Part shown: in pieces, positions 23,392 through 31,991 of the stretch
Layout of the letters: the number at the start of each line of letters is the position of its first letter
Numbering within the stretch: the first letter of the stretch is position 1
Assembly: GCA_965198325.1 (NCBI GenBank)
Contig: CBDAPE010000018.1
Span: 62,001 to 126,000, forward strand
Direction: 5' to 3'
DNA: 64,000 nucleotides
Source of the DNA: CBDAPE01 sp965198325
GTDB lineage: Bacteria; Pseudomonadota; Alphaproteobacteria; UBA828; JAPUJA01
Notes under the pieces: model-generated
Told to the model about the DNA's origin: nothing
The model's database searches: none
Seen by the model: the letters and a program-made list of their open reading frames with translations, nothing else
Made by a program: the position numbers and the translations under genes

Positions 23392-24075
23392 ATGAGCACC
23401 GGGGAAACCCACATCCTGATCGTCGACGACGATACCCGACTTCGCGACCTGCTCCAGCAATACCTATCGGAAAACGGATTTCGCGTGACCACGGCAGCCG
23501 ACGCAGCCGACGCCCGGGCCAAGCTCGGCGGCCTGCAATTCGATCTGATCGTCCTCGACATCATGATGCCGGGCGAATCCGGGATGGACCTTACTCACAG
23601 CCTGCGCAAGAGCTCGGCTGTGCCGATTCTGCTGCTCACCGCGATGGCCGCACCGGGTGACCGAATCGCCGGGCTCGAGAGTGGCGCCGACGACTATCTG
23701 ACAAAGCCCTTCGAGCCCCGCGAGTTGGTCCTGCGCATCCAGACGATCCTGCGCCGAGCGGGACCGCCGCTGGCTGAAGCACCGATCATCCGTCTCGGTC
23801 CGTTCACATTCGACCTCGAATCCCGCGATTTGCGGCGCGGCGACGCGCCGGTTGCGCTGACCACCGGCGAAGCCGATCTGTTGGCAAGCCTCGCCCGGCG
23901 GCCGGGTATAACGCTCTCGCGGGAGGAACTGAGGCGCGAAAGTGGCCTCCCCGACAGCACGCGGGCCGTCGACGTGCAAATCAACCGCCTGCGCCGCAAG
24001 ATCGAGCCCGACCCCAAACGGCCGCACTATTTGCGCACGGTCTGGGGTGAAGGCTATACCCTGCGGCCCGACTGA
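23392..24075 (+). CDS. petR: OmpR-family response regulator (PetR-like)
   Basis: A 227-residue response regulator. The receiver domain has the acidic pair DDD near residue 12, phospho-acceptor D56 (IVLDIMMPG) and K105 (YLTKPFEP). The C-terminal winged helix contains TTGEADLLASLARRPGITLSREEL and DVQINRLRRKIEPDPKRPHYLRTVWGEGYTL. It sits between the MarR gene and a histidine kinase, its likely partner. The symbol follows the petPR gene order. Confidence 0.85.
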   Translation: MSTGETHILIVDDDTRLRDLLQQYLSENGFRVTTAADAADARAKLGGLQFDLIVLDIMMPGESGMDLTHSLRKSSAVPILLLTAMAAPGDRIAGLESGADDYLTKPFEPRELVLRIQTILRRAGPPLAEAPIIRLGPFTFDLESRDLRRGDAPVALTTGEADLLASLARRPGITLSREELRRESGLPDSTRAVDVQINRLRRKIEPDPKRPHYLRTVWGEGYTLRPD

Positions 24076-24105
24076 TCGGCGAGGAGGAGCGAGGCCCCGC
24101 CCATT

Positions 24106-25419
24106 ATGGCTGTCGTCAAGAAATTCATACCCCGCAGTCTGTTCGGCCGGTTCCTGCTGATCACCCTGGTGCCGCTGATCTTGCTGCAGGGAGTCGTCGC
24201 CTATATCTTTTACGAGCGTCATTGGGATTCGGTGAGCCGCCGCCTTGCCCTGGGGCTTGCCGGCGACATCGCCGTTGTTATCCAGACTCTGCGGGAAACT
24301 CCGGAGATCGATGAGCGCGAGCGGTTCCTGAGCTTCGCCCAACCCCACATGGAGTTGCGGGTCGTCATCGAGCCGGACGCGATCCTGCCCAATGTGGCAC
24401 CCTTGGTGACCAACCGAATCCTCGATCGGATGCTGACCCGGGCGCTGTATGAACGGCTGGTCTATCCCTTCCAAATCGATACCCGCCGCTATGACGAGGA
24501 AATCCAGATTCGGGTGCAGCTCCCGGACAGCGTACTGACCGTGACGACGCCGCGAAAGCGGCTGTTCTCGTCCACGACCTATATCTTCGTAATGTGGATG
24601 GTCGGCACGGCGATAATCCTGGTCGCCATCGCAGTCTATTTCCTGCGCGACCAGATGCGCCCGATCCGACGTCTCGCCCTCGCAGCGGAGAGCTTCGGCA
24701 AGGGCCGTCCGGTTACCGACTTCAAGCCTGAAGGGGCCTGGGAAATCCGTCAGGCCGCCGCAGCCTTCATCGAGATGCGTGAACGGATCCAGCGTCAGGT
24801 CCAGCAGCGCACCGAGATGCTGGCGGGGGTCTCCCACGATTTGCGCACGCCGATTACCCGCATGAAGCTCCAGCTCGCGATGCTCGAGGACAACCCGGCG
24901 GCGCGCAACCTGACTGATGACGTCAACGAAATGGAGCACATGATCGAGGGCTATCTCGCCTTCGCCAAGGGCGAAGGATTCGAGCAGCCGCATTTGACGC
25001 CGCTCGGCGATTTGCTCCGCGACGTTGCCGATGGAGCCCGCCGCCAGAACATGAATGTCGATCTCCAGCTCGATGGCGACCTGACGGCGAATGTTAGGCC
25101 CGGAGCCATCAAGCGCTGCGTCACGAACCTGATCGAAAATGCGGCCCGCTACGGCACGCGGATCACCCTTGCAGCCCGCCGGATCGGCGAAATTATCGAG
25201 ATCGCGATCGAGGACGACGGGCCGGGCATCCCCGTGGACCGGCGGGCCGACGTCTTCAAGCCGTTTCACCGGCTTGATGAATCGCGCAACCCCGCCACCG
25301 GTGGCGCAGGCCTCGGCCTCACCATCGCGCGCGACATCATGCACGTTCACGGTGGTGAAATTCAGCTCCTGGATGCGTCCTTGGGCGGCCTGCGGGTGGT
25401 TCTCCGCCTGCCCGTCTAG
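24106..25419 (+). CDS. EnvZ-like sensor histidine kinase
   Basis: A 437-residue membrane kinase. Transmembrane helices lie at about 14-36 and 157-180, flanking a 120-residue periplasmic domain, followed by HAMP (RPIRRLALAAESFGKGR), the H-box GVSHDLRTPITRMK with H244, the N-box LIENAARYG, and the G-boxes DDGPGIP and GGAGLGLTIA. It lies 30 nt after the response regulator. Its last codons overlap the convergent TetR gene by 4 nt. Confidence 0.93.
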   Translation: MAVVKKFIPRSLFGRFLLITLVPLILLQGVVAYIFYERHWDSVSRRLALGLAGDIAVVIQTLRETPEIDERERFLSFAQPHMELRVVIEPDAILPNVAPLVTNRILDRMLTRALYERLVYPFQIDTRRYDEEIQIRVQLPDSVLTVTTPRKRLFSSTTYIFVMWMVGTAIILVAIAVYFLRDQMRPIRRLALAAESFGKGRPVTDFKPEGAWEIRQAAAAFIEMRERIQRQVQQRTEMLAGVSHDLRTPITRMKLQLAMLEDNPAARNLTDDVNEMEHMIEGYLAFAKGEGFEQPHLTPLGDLLRDVADGARRQNMNVDLQLDGDLTANVRPGAIKRCVTNLIENAARYGTRITLAARRIGEIIEIAIEDDGPGIPVDRRADVFKPFHRLDESRNPATGGAGLGLTIARDIMHVHGGEIQLLDASLGGLRVVLRLPV

Positions 25420-26045
25420 CTTGCAGGCTCGGCCTCTGGCGCAGGATTATCCGCGCCGCGCGGGCGGCTACAGAGGCGATCCAGTACGCCCAGCAACGAG
25501 TCGACCCGCCCGAGCTGGCGATCGAGCGTCGCCATGGTCCGGCTCATATCGTCAGAGTCGTCGGCGAGCCAGATCCGGAAGGTGCAAAGATATATCGCAG
25601 CCAAGACCTTGACCCGCAGGCGGCCTCGCAGGCCTGTACTCGTCAGACCTGCCGCTTCGAGCATCCACGCCACCGACCGGGCGAGGCGGAACAGGCCGCA
25701 GATCGCGCCCTCCGGATCCCGGGAACAATCACCGACAATTGCGCGCAGGCCCTCCTTGTACGGCGTCATGGCGTCGAACCGGTGCATCATCACGGCAAAG
25801 AGCCGATCCCGGACGGGTTCACCGTCGAGATCTGGGTCCAGCGCGCTCAACACTTCGTCGTCCATCCGGTCGGAAAACGCGAGGACAATAGCCGCGCGGG
25901 AGCCGTAGAGCGCGTGAAGCTCGGCCAAACTCAACCCGGCCGCCTCGGCGATGTCGCCTAAACTGAGCCGCCGCCAGCCCCGGGTCGCTGCAAGCTCGAA
26001 CGCGGCCCGGATGACCCGCTCGGATGAATCGGCCTTCTTCGGCAT
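25416..26045 (-). CDS. TetR/AcrR-family transcriptional regulator
   Basis: A 209-residue regulator. The N-terminal helix-turn-helix region reads RVIRAAFELAATRGWRRLSL then GDIAEAAGLSLAELHALYGSR. The rest is a helical ligand-binding or dimer domain of no recognisable subclass. It is followed on its strand by the convergent kinase gene, and proC lies upstream in the same direction with a 93-nt gap. Target unknown. Confidence 0.85.
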   Translation of the reverse strand: MPKKADSSERVIRAAFELAATRGWRRLSLGDIAEAAGLSLAELHALYGSRAAIVLAFSDRMDDEVLSALDPDLDGEPVRDRLFAVMMHRFDAMTPYKEGLRAIVGDCSRDPEGAICGLFRLARSVAWMLEAAGLTSTGLRGRLRVKVLAAIYLCTFRIWLADDSDDMSRTMATLDRQLGRVDSLLGVLDRLCSRPRGADNPAPEAEPAS

Positions 26046-26138
26046 GGTGCCTCCCTCCGGCCCCTGTCGGTTGCAAGCAGCTTATGGGTAAATACTAGAG
26101 CCGTGCCGGTGGCGGCGTCAAACCGGCTGCGACCAGGG

Positions 26139-26960
26139 TTACTCGGCAAGCTCGCGGGACCGTTGGGTCGCCGCCTCGACGGCGCTGCTCAACAGGCCTT
26201 GCAAGCCGTCCGTCGCCATCAGAACATCGAGGGCCGCCTGGGTCGTCCCGTTCGGGCTGGTGACGTTGTGCCGCAACGTCTCGACCGGCTCGTCCGACGC
26301 ATAGGCAAGCTCAGCGGCGCCCCACACGGTTGTTCGAGCCAGCTGAAGCGCGAGATCGGGTGCGAGTCCCGCCGCCTCGCCTGCTTTGGCGAGACATTCG
26401 ATAAACAAAAACAGATAGGCGGGGCCGCTGCCCGAGACGCCGGTGACGGGCTCGAGCAGGACTTCGTCGTCGACCCAGGCGACAGTGCCGACGGCCGCCA
26501 ACAGCGAATCGCAAATCCTGCGCTGTTCGGCCGTCACGTTCGGGTTGGCGAAGGCGACGGAGATCCCCCGGCCGATCGCGGCGGGCGTATTTGGCATGGC
26601 CCGAACTATAGCCGCGGCGACGCCCAGGGGGCGCTGGAGCGAGGCGACGGTGCGACCTGCTGCGATGCTCAGGAATACAGTGCCAGGACCGGCGAGCGCC
26701 GCGTAGGCGGGTGCGGCCTCGTCCATCGTCTGGGGCTTGACCGCGAGCACGACGACGTCAGGCGCCTCGATCATGTCGTGCCCAGCGATTTCCGGGGCAA
26801 CCGCAACACCCAGACGAGCCGTAAGATCCGCCGCCCTCTCGGGGTCGGGCTCGACGACCACGACACGTTCTGCGGCAAGCCCGCCGTCGAGCCATCCGGC
26901 CAGCAGCGCACCACCCATCTTGCCGCCGCCGACAAGACAGAGGCGCCTATCGATGGTCAT
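26139..26960 (-). CDS. proC: pyrroline-5-carboxylate reductase
   Basis: A 273-residue enzyme for the last step of proline synthesis. It has the N-terminal Rossmann motif CLVGGGKMGGALLAGWL, VVLAVKPQ, IVRAMPNTPAAIGRG, and the conserved C-terminal block VTGVSGSGPAYLFLFIE and VTSPNGTTQAALDVL. Its start overlaps the stop of the YbjN gene by one base, so the two are probably cotranscribed, an order common in alphaproteobacteria. Confidence 0.96.
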   Translation of the reverse strand: MTIDRRLCLVGGGKMGGALLAGWLDGGLAAERVVVVEPDPERAADLTARLGVAVAPEIAGHDMIEAPDVVVLAVKPQTMDEAAPAYAALAGPGTVFLSIAAGRTVASLQRPLGVAAAIVRAMPNTPAAIGRGISVAFANPNVTAEQRRICDSLLAAVGTVAWVDDEVLLEPVTGVSGSGPAYLFLFIECLAKAGEAAGLAPDLALQLARTTVWGAAELAYASDEPVETLRHNVTSPNGTTQAALDVLMATDGLQGLLSSAVEAATQRSRELAE

Positions 26961-27463
26961 CAGGCCTCGCCGAGGGTGTCCACGAGCGCCAGCGCGATGG
27001 CTTCGTCGGGTCTCTTGCCGCCCCAGATGACATGTTGGAACGCGGGATAGAAGCGTTCCGATTCAGTCAGCGCAATATCGATCGTATCCTGCATCTGCGC
27101 GGAACTGAGCCCCGGGCTCTCGCGCAACAGCATGGCGTGACGGAACACCGGCAGCCCCTCGTCGGACCACAGCTCGAAATGCCCGAAGCACAGACGCTCG
27201 TTGGTCAGCGCCAGAAGATGGAAGATCGGCTCGCGCTTGGCCTCGGGAACCTTCATGTCGAAGGCACAGGAGAACTGCAACGCGCTGATGTCGGCACGCC
27301 AGCAGAACCAGAGTTGATACGCGCACCAGCGTCCGGCGATCTCGACCGTGATGTCTTCCGCGCTATGACGCTCGAAGGGCCAGTTATTGTGGCTCACGAT
27401 CTGTTCGACAGCGTCCAACGGATTGTTGAAGTCCTGCTCGGCGTCGACCGTAATGGATCCCAT
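26960..27463 (-). CDS. YbjN domain-containing protein
   Basis: A 167-residue protein of the YbjN family, related in fold to type III secretion chaperones, with no settled function. Recognisable stretches are NPLDAVEQIVSHNNWPFER, LWFCWRADISALQFSCAFD and LALTNERLCFGHFELW. Linkage to proC is widely conserved in alphaproteobacteria. The 257-nt region upstream (27464-27720) is partly AT-rich and shows no gene. Confidence 0.85.
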   Translation of the reverse strand: MGSITVDAEQDFNNPLDAVEQIVSHNNWPFERHSAEDITVEIAGRWCAYQLWFCWRADISALQFSCAFDMKVPEAKREPIFHLLALTNERLCFGHFELWSDEGLPVFRHAMLLRESPGLSSAQMQDTIDIALTESERFYPAFQHVIWGGKRPDEAIALALVDTLGEA

Positions 27464-27720
27464 GCTGCTCGCACTCCTGATGCCCGAACCGGGCCTGCAA
27501 TCGGCCGCTCCGTTGAATTCCGGCGACCTGACGGCATCGTATCAGACCTGCTCTCCCCACTACAAGATGTGATCGACAGATTACTGATCGCAAAATGTAG
27601 GTGCGAGCACTATATATCGCGAAATGGTGGCGCCGTGCACACCACAGATTGGCTGCAAAAGCTGGAAAATTATCAAGTTATTGAATTAAAACGATTTTTT
27701 ATATCGCGTCGATTGCAGGG

Positions 27721-28062
27721 CTAACGCCTCAGTTCAGGATCCGGGGGTTTTTTCGCGCCAGACGCCTTTTTCGTGGCGCGCTTCTTGGTTGGCGTCTTCC
27801 TGGCACGGGGAGATTTTCCCGGCCCCGACGCCTCGAGCGCGGAGACCCGCTTGGCGAGCGCCTCCTGCTCGGTGCGTGCCTTGGCAGCCATCTCCTTGAC
27901 CGCGTCGAACTCGTCGCTGCCGACCAGCTCCATGCGCTCGAGAACCCGCTCGAGCTGGCGACGCACGAGGCTTTCGAATTCCCCGCGAACCCCCGAAGCC
28001 GCACTCATGGCACCGCTCGCCATCCGGGCAAAATCGTCGAACAGCCGATTGCTGGTTTGCAT
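27721..28062 (-). CDS. ubiK: UbiK-family accessory factor (BMFP/YqiC)
   Basis: A 113-residue coiled-coil protein: MQTSNRLFDDFARMASGAMS, then LVRRQLERVLERMELVGSDEFDAVKEMAAKAR and a second helix of QEALAKRVSALEA type, ending in a long lysine/arginine/proline tail. UbiK helps the ubiquinone-synthesis Ubi complex and promotes membrane fusion in vitro. An AGGAGGGAGCG ribosome-binding site precedes the chosen ATG; the open frame continues far upstream without family similarity. Divergent from hldD. Confidence 0.85.
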   Translation of the reverse strand: MQTSNRLFDDFARMASGAMSAASGVRGEFESLVRRQLERVLERMELVGSDEFDAVKEMAAKARTEQEALAKRVSALEASGPGKSPRARKTPTKKRATKKASGAKKPPDPELRR

Positions 28063-28185
28063 CGCTCCCTCCTCCTCGTGCTCTTCTGCTATATGGCGTG
28101 TCAACCGCGGTCCTGCAACGGCGGCTTGTAGCCCGCCGCATTTTGGACCTATAACATGGCGCAGTCGGAACGGAAAAATGCCGCC

Positions 28186-29172
28186 ATGATCATTGTTACC
28201 GGGGGAGCCGGGTTCATCGGCTCGAACTTGCTCGCGGCGCTCGAGGCGCGGGGGGTGAGCGATCTCGTCGTAAACGACACTCTCGGCACGGGGGATAAAT
28301 GGCGCAACATCGCCAAGCGCGAGTTGGCCGATGTCGTGCCGCCGGACCGCCTGCTCGGCTATCTCGACGCACATGCGCAGGCCGTCGAGGTGATTTTCCA
28401 TATGGGCGCCAATTCGTCGACCACCGAACAGGATGCCGATTCGATTCTGGAAAGCAATACCCACCTGAGCCTCGATCTGTGGGATTGGTGCAGTCATTAC
28501 GGCAAACGCCTGATCTACGCCTCTTCCGCGGCAACCTACGGCGACGGTTCGCAGGGGTTCGATGACGACGGATCGATCGAAGCGCTGGCAACGCTCCGCC
28601 CACTCAATCCCTACGGCTGGAGCAAGCATCTGGTTGACCGGCGGATAGCCCGCCTGGTCGCCTGCGGCGCGCGCGCGCCGGCACAATGGGCTGGGCTTAA
28701 ATTCTTCAACGCCTACGGCCCCAACGAATACCATAAGTGCTCCATGCGCAGCCTGATCGCCAAGAATTACGCAAGCGCCGCAGCGGGGGAAGCCGTCAGT
28801 CTCTTCAAGTCGAATCATCCCGACTACGTCGACGGTGGCCAGTTAAGGGATTTCGTCTGGGTCGGCGATTGCGTCGAGATCATGCTTTGGCTCTACGATC
28901 ATCCCGAGGTCAACGGCCTGTTCAACGCAGGAACCGGCGAGGCGAGAAATTTCAAGGATCTGATCGAGGCGCTGTTTCGGGCGGTTGATCAGGATACGCG
29001 GATCACCTACATCGACATGCCCGAGGAGCTCCAGGGCAAATACCAGTACTTCACCCAGGCAGAGATGGGCCGGCTGCGGGCCGTGGGCTATGATCGGCCT
29101 GCGACCTCGATCGAGGACGGCGTGGCCGCCTATGTCAACGACTATCTGAACCAGGCCGATCCCCATCGATGA
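28186..29172 (+). CDS. hldD: ADP-L-glycero-D-manno-heptose-6-epimerase
   Basis: A 328-residue extended SDR epimerase for the heptose of the LPS inner core. The NAD-binding motif is TGGAGFIGSN at the very N-terminus. The catalytic set is Ser/Thr in YASSAATYG and YGWSK (Tyr-x3-Lys). QLRDFVWVGDCVEIMLWL and FNAGTGEARNFKDL match the family. I start at the ATG directly before the Rossmann strand; an ATG 10 codons upstream is possible. lgt follows 37 nt later. Confidence 0.93.
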   Translation: MIIVTGGAGFIGSNLLAALEARGVSDLVVNDTLGTGDKWRNIAKRELADVVPPDRLLGYLDAHAQAVEVIFHMGANSSTTEQDADSILESNTHLSLDLWDWCSHYGKRLIYASSAATYGDGSQGFDDDGSIEALATLRPLNPYGWSKHLVDRRIARLVACGARAPAQWAGLKFFNAYGPNEYHKCSMRSLIAKNYASAAAGEAVSLFKSNHPDYVDGGQLRDFVWVGDCVEIMLWLYDHPEVNGLFNAGTGEARNFKDLIEALFRAVDQDTRITYIDMPEELQGKYQYFTQAEMGRLRAVGYDRPATSIEDGVAAYVNDYLNQADPHR

Positions 29173-29209
29173 TCGGATGCGATGACCGTGCAACGATGAC
29201 CGCTCGCCG

Positions 29210-30022
29210 ATGACTCTGGCCCTGCTTTTTCCGGCAATCGACCCGGTCGTGGTCGAGATCGGGCCGATCAGCATCCGCTGGTATGCCTTGGCTTACGTCG
29301 CCGGTCTGTTCATCGGATGGTTCTACATCCGTTATCTCGCGCGCCGCTTCAACAGCCTGCTTCAGCCCCGCCAGGTCGATGATTTGCTGGTCTGGATGAC
29401 CGCCGGCGTGGTGCTCGGCGGACGAATGGGCCACGTCCTGTTCTACAAACCGGATTACTATTTCAGCCATCCCGCCGAGATCGTCTATATCTGGCAGGGG
29501 GGCATGTCGTTTCATGGTGGGCTGATCGGGGTCGCCCTCGCCCTGTTGCTGTTCGCCCGCCGACACCGGATACCGGTCCTCGCCATCGGTGATCTGGTGG
29601 CCTGTGCGGCGCCCGTTGGGCTGTTTTTCGGGCGCGTCGCAAATTTCGTCAACGGTGAGCTGTTCGGCCGGGTCAGCGACTGGCCCTGGGCGATGGTCTT
29701 CCCGATGGGCGGACCGGCCGCCCGCCATCCGAGCCAACTCTACGAGGCGGCACTCGAGGGCGTGGCTCTTTTCCTGTTGTTGCTGGGCTTGAGCCACGTC
29801 GCGCGCATCGCCGAGCGCGCGGGCCTGCTCACTGGTATCTTCGTGACCGGCTACGCCATCCTGCGCATCGTCGGTGAGCTGTTCCGCGAACCTGACGCCC
29901 ATCTGGGCTTCGTCGTCGGTGGGATCACAACGGGCCAGATTCTTTCGATACCCATGCTGGCCATCGGTCTTTGGCTGATCGTCGCGACGCGCGCGCGCCG
30001 TCCGCCTGAGGCTGGCCCGTGA
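29210..30022 (+). CDS. lgt: prolipoprotein diacylglyceryl transferase
   Basis: A 270-residue inner-membrane enzyme that adds diacylglycerol to the lipobox cysteine of prolipoproteins. The Lgt signature GRVANFVNGELFGR is intact, as are SIRWYALAYVAGL, GGRMGHVLFYKPDYY and HPSQLYEAALEG. Seven hydrophobic segments are visible. In the family's HGGLIG block (MSFHGGLIG) all residues are kept. The stop overlaps the next GTG start by 4 nt. Confidence 0.96.
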   Translation: MTLALLFPAIDPVVVEIGPISIRWYALAYVAGLFIGWFYIRYLARRFNSLLQPRQVDDLLVWMTAGVVLGGRMGHVLFYKPDYYFSHPAEIVYIWQGGMSFHGGLIGVALALLLFARRHRIPVLAIGDLVACAAPVGLFFGRVANFVNGELFGRVSDWPWAMVFPMGGPAARHPSQLYEAALEGVALFLLLLGLSHVARIAERAGLLTGIFVTGYAILRIVGELFREPDAHLGFVVGGITTGQILSIPMLAIGLWLIVATRARRPPEAGP

Positions 30023-31140
30023 CTGCGCTCTTCCACACGTTACGCCGCCTGATCGAAGAAACCGGGCCGCTCACGGTCGCTCAATACATGGATTGGGCCC
30101 TCAATCATCCCGACCAGGGCTATTATCAGCGTCACGACCCGTTGGGTGCGGCGGGCGATTTCGTTACGGCGCCCGAAATCAGCCAGATGTTCGGTGAGCT
30201 GATCGGCCTGTGGTGCGCCGCCACCTGGGAGCAGATGGGACGGCCCGATCCGGTCCTGCTGGTCGAGTTCGGTCCTGGCCGGGGTACCCTGATGGCCGAT
30301 GCCCTGCGCGCCGGCGCTATCGTGGAACCCTTCGAGATGGCACGCCGGGCCCACCTCGTCGAAACCAGCTCCGTCCTCCGACACCGGCAAGAGGTCATGC
30401 TCGGGGAGAGTGGCGCCATCTGGCACGACGATATCGACGGGCTACCCGCCGGCCCTGCTCTGATCATCGCCAACGAGCTGTTCGATGCGCTGCCGGTCCG
30501 TCAGCTCGTCCGCGGCGGCCAGGGCTGGGTCGAGCGCCGGATCGGGCTCGATCGGGCCGCGAAATCGCTTTGCTTCGCGACCGATGAGCAGCCCAGCCCC
30601 GTTGCTGCCTTGCTGCCCGCCGCCCTGACGGGCGCACCGGAGGGCAGCCTCGTCGAGATCAATCCGGCCGCTGCCGGTCTCGCCGTGCAGCTAAGCCGGC
30701 GTCTTGTCGACCAGGGTGGCGTCGCGTTGATCATCGATTACGGGCATGTGCAGCCGCGCACTGGCGAAACCCTGCAAGCGGTCAAGGGTCACCGACCCCA
30801 CGCCGTCTTGGAGTCGCCGGGAGAGGCCGACCTGACCGCCCATGTGGATTTCGCCGTGCTGGCCCGGGTCGCACGCGAGGCGGGAGCTCATGCCCACGGG
30901 CCGGTCCCTCAGGGCCGCTTTCTCGAGCGCCTCGGTATCGTCAGCCGGGCCGAGGCGCTATGCCGCGAGGCGACGCCCGAGCAGACAACCGAGATCAGGG
31001 CCGCACTTGAGCGCTTGACCGGCGAGAACGCGATGGGTGCGTTGTTCAAATGTCTCGCCATTACATCGCCGGACCTCCCGGCACCCGCCGGTTTCGGATC
31101 GACCGCCGAACCGGGAGGTCAACGGGCTGCCCGCGCATGA
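30019..31140 (+). CDS. MidA/NDUFAF7-family SAM-dependent methyltransferase
   Basis: A 373-residue class I methyltransferase of the DUF185 family. Motif I is LLVEFGPGRGTLMADALRA, followed by ANELFDALPVRQLV and LIIDYGH, all typical. Eukaryotic NDUFAF7 methylates an arginine of complex I subunit NDUFS2; a similar role in bacteria is not proven. The GTG start overlaps lgt by 4 nt, and pgeF follows with a 4-nt overlap, giving an lgt-midA-pgeF unit common in alphaproteobacteria. Confidence 0.9.
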   Translation: MTALFHTLRRLIEETGPLTVAQYMDWALNHPDQGYYQRHDPLGAAGDFVTAPEISQMFGELIGLWCAATWEQMGRPDPVLLVEFGPGRGTLMADALRAGAIVEPFEMARRAHLVETSSVLRHRQEVMLGESGAIWHDDIDGLPAGPALIIANELFDALPVRQLVRGGQGWVERRIGLDRAAKSLCFATDEQPSPVAALLPAALTGAPEGSLVEINPAAAGLAVQLSRRLVDQGGVALIIDYGHVQPRTGETLQAVKGHRPHAVLESPGEADLTAHVDFAVLARVAREAGAHAHGPVPQGRFLERLGIVSRAEALCREATPEQTTEIRAALERLTGENAMGALFKCLAITSPDLPAPAGFGSTAEPGGQRAARA

Positions 31141-31910
31141 TTGAGCGGCTCAACCATCCGGCTCTCGAATTGGCCGGTATCGCTCACAGTTGGTTTACAC
31201 GGCGGGGCGGTGTCAGCGACGGACTCTTCAGCTCGCTCAACTGCGGCTTCGGGTCCGGCGACGACGAGGAGCATATCATGCTGAATCGGGACCGGGCCCT
31301 CGAAGCCCTGGGCATCGCGCGCGGCCAATTGTGCACCGCTTATCAGGTCCACGGCGCGTCCGCCGTAACGGCCACCGAGCCTTGGCCACGCGGCGCGGCG
31401 CCGCAAGCCGACGTCCTTGTCACGACCACCCCGGGACTGGCACTTGGCGTGCTCACTGCCGATTGCGCGCCCGTTCTGTTGGCCGACGGCGAAGCCCGTA
31501 TCGTGGCAGCCACGCATGCCGGGTGGAAAGGCGCACTCCACGGTGTCCTCGAAGCAGCGGTCGAGGCCATGGAGCACGCTGGCGCCGCGAGGCCGCGAAT
31601 CGTCGCCGTGATCGGCCCCTGCATCGCCCAGGATTCATATGAAGTCGGGCCGGAATTTCGGGACCGGTTCGCCGTCCGCGATTCCTCGGACACGGACTTT
31701 TTCGTCCCGGCGGAACGCCCCGGGCATTTTCGGTTCGACCTGCCGGGTTACGCCCGTCGACGCCTCGAGGCGCTCGATCTCCGGGCCGTGACCGGGCTCG
31801 ACCTCGACACCTGCATCGACGCCGCGCGGTTCTTCAGCTATAGGCGGGCGACGAGGGCCGGCGAAAATCGATATGGCCGTCTGCTCTCGGCCATTGCCCT
31901 GGTCGGTTAA
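31137..31910 (+). CDS. pgeF: peptidoglycan editing factor PgeF (laccase-domain protein)
   Basis: A 257-residue YfiH/PgeF protein, which removes mis-incorporated L-Ser from peptidoglycan precursors and binds a metal. The metal-site motifs are TADCAPVLLAD, HAGWKGALHG and IGPCIAQDSYEVG, with DLPGYARRRLEA and CTYxx-like DTCIDAARFFSYRRA near the end. The start overlaps the methyltransferase stop as ATGA. Formerly annotated as polyphenol oxidase. Confidence 0.94.
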   Translation: MIERLNHPALELAGIAHSWFTRRGGVSDGLFSSLNCGFGSGDDEEHIMLNRDRALEALGIARGQLCTAYQVHGASAVTATEPWPRGAAPQADVLVTTTPGLALGVLTADCAPVLLADGEARIVAATHAGWKGALHGVLEAAVEAMEHAGAARPRIVAVIGPCIAQDSYEVGPEFRDRFAVRDSSDTDFFVPAERPGHFRFDLPGYARRRLEALDLRAVTGLDLDTCIDAARFFSYRRATRAGENRYGRLLSAIALVG

Positions 31911-31925
31911 GCCGGAGGACCTGCG

Positions 31926-31991
31926 GTGCCTTACATGATCCTGTTCGTCATATTGTGCGTCATCGGCGCGGTGGCGAGCTGTGTTTTCTAG
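31926..31991 (+). CDS. possible 21-residue hydrophobic peptide
   Basis: GTG start at 31926 with GGAGG 7 nt upstream, encoding a strongly hydrophobic peptide beginning MPYMILFVILCVIG and ending at TAG 31991. It ends inside the 5' end of the following lipoprotein gene in another frame, so it could be a coupled leader peptide or a tiny membrane protein. The strong ribosome-binding site is the main support; chance cannot be excluded. Confidence 0.4.
   Translation: MPYMILFVILCVIGAVASCVF

Noticed and set aside
23464..25350. 628-residue open frame antisense to the response regulator and kinase
   Set aside because: No recognisable motif and full overlap with two clear genes.
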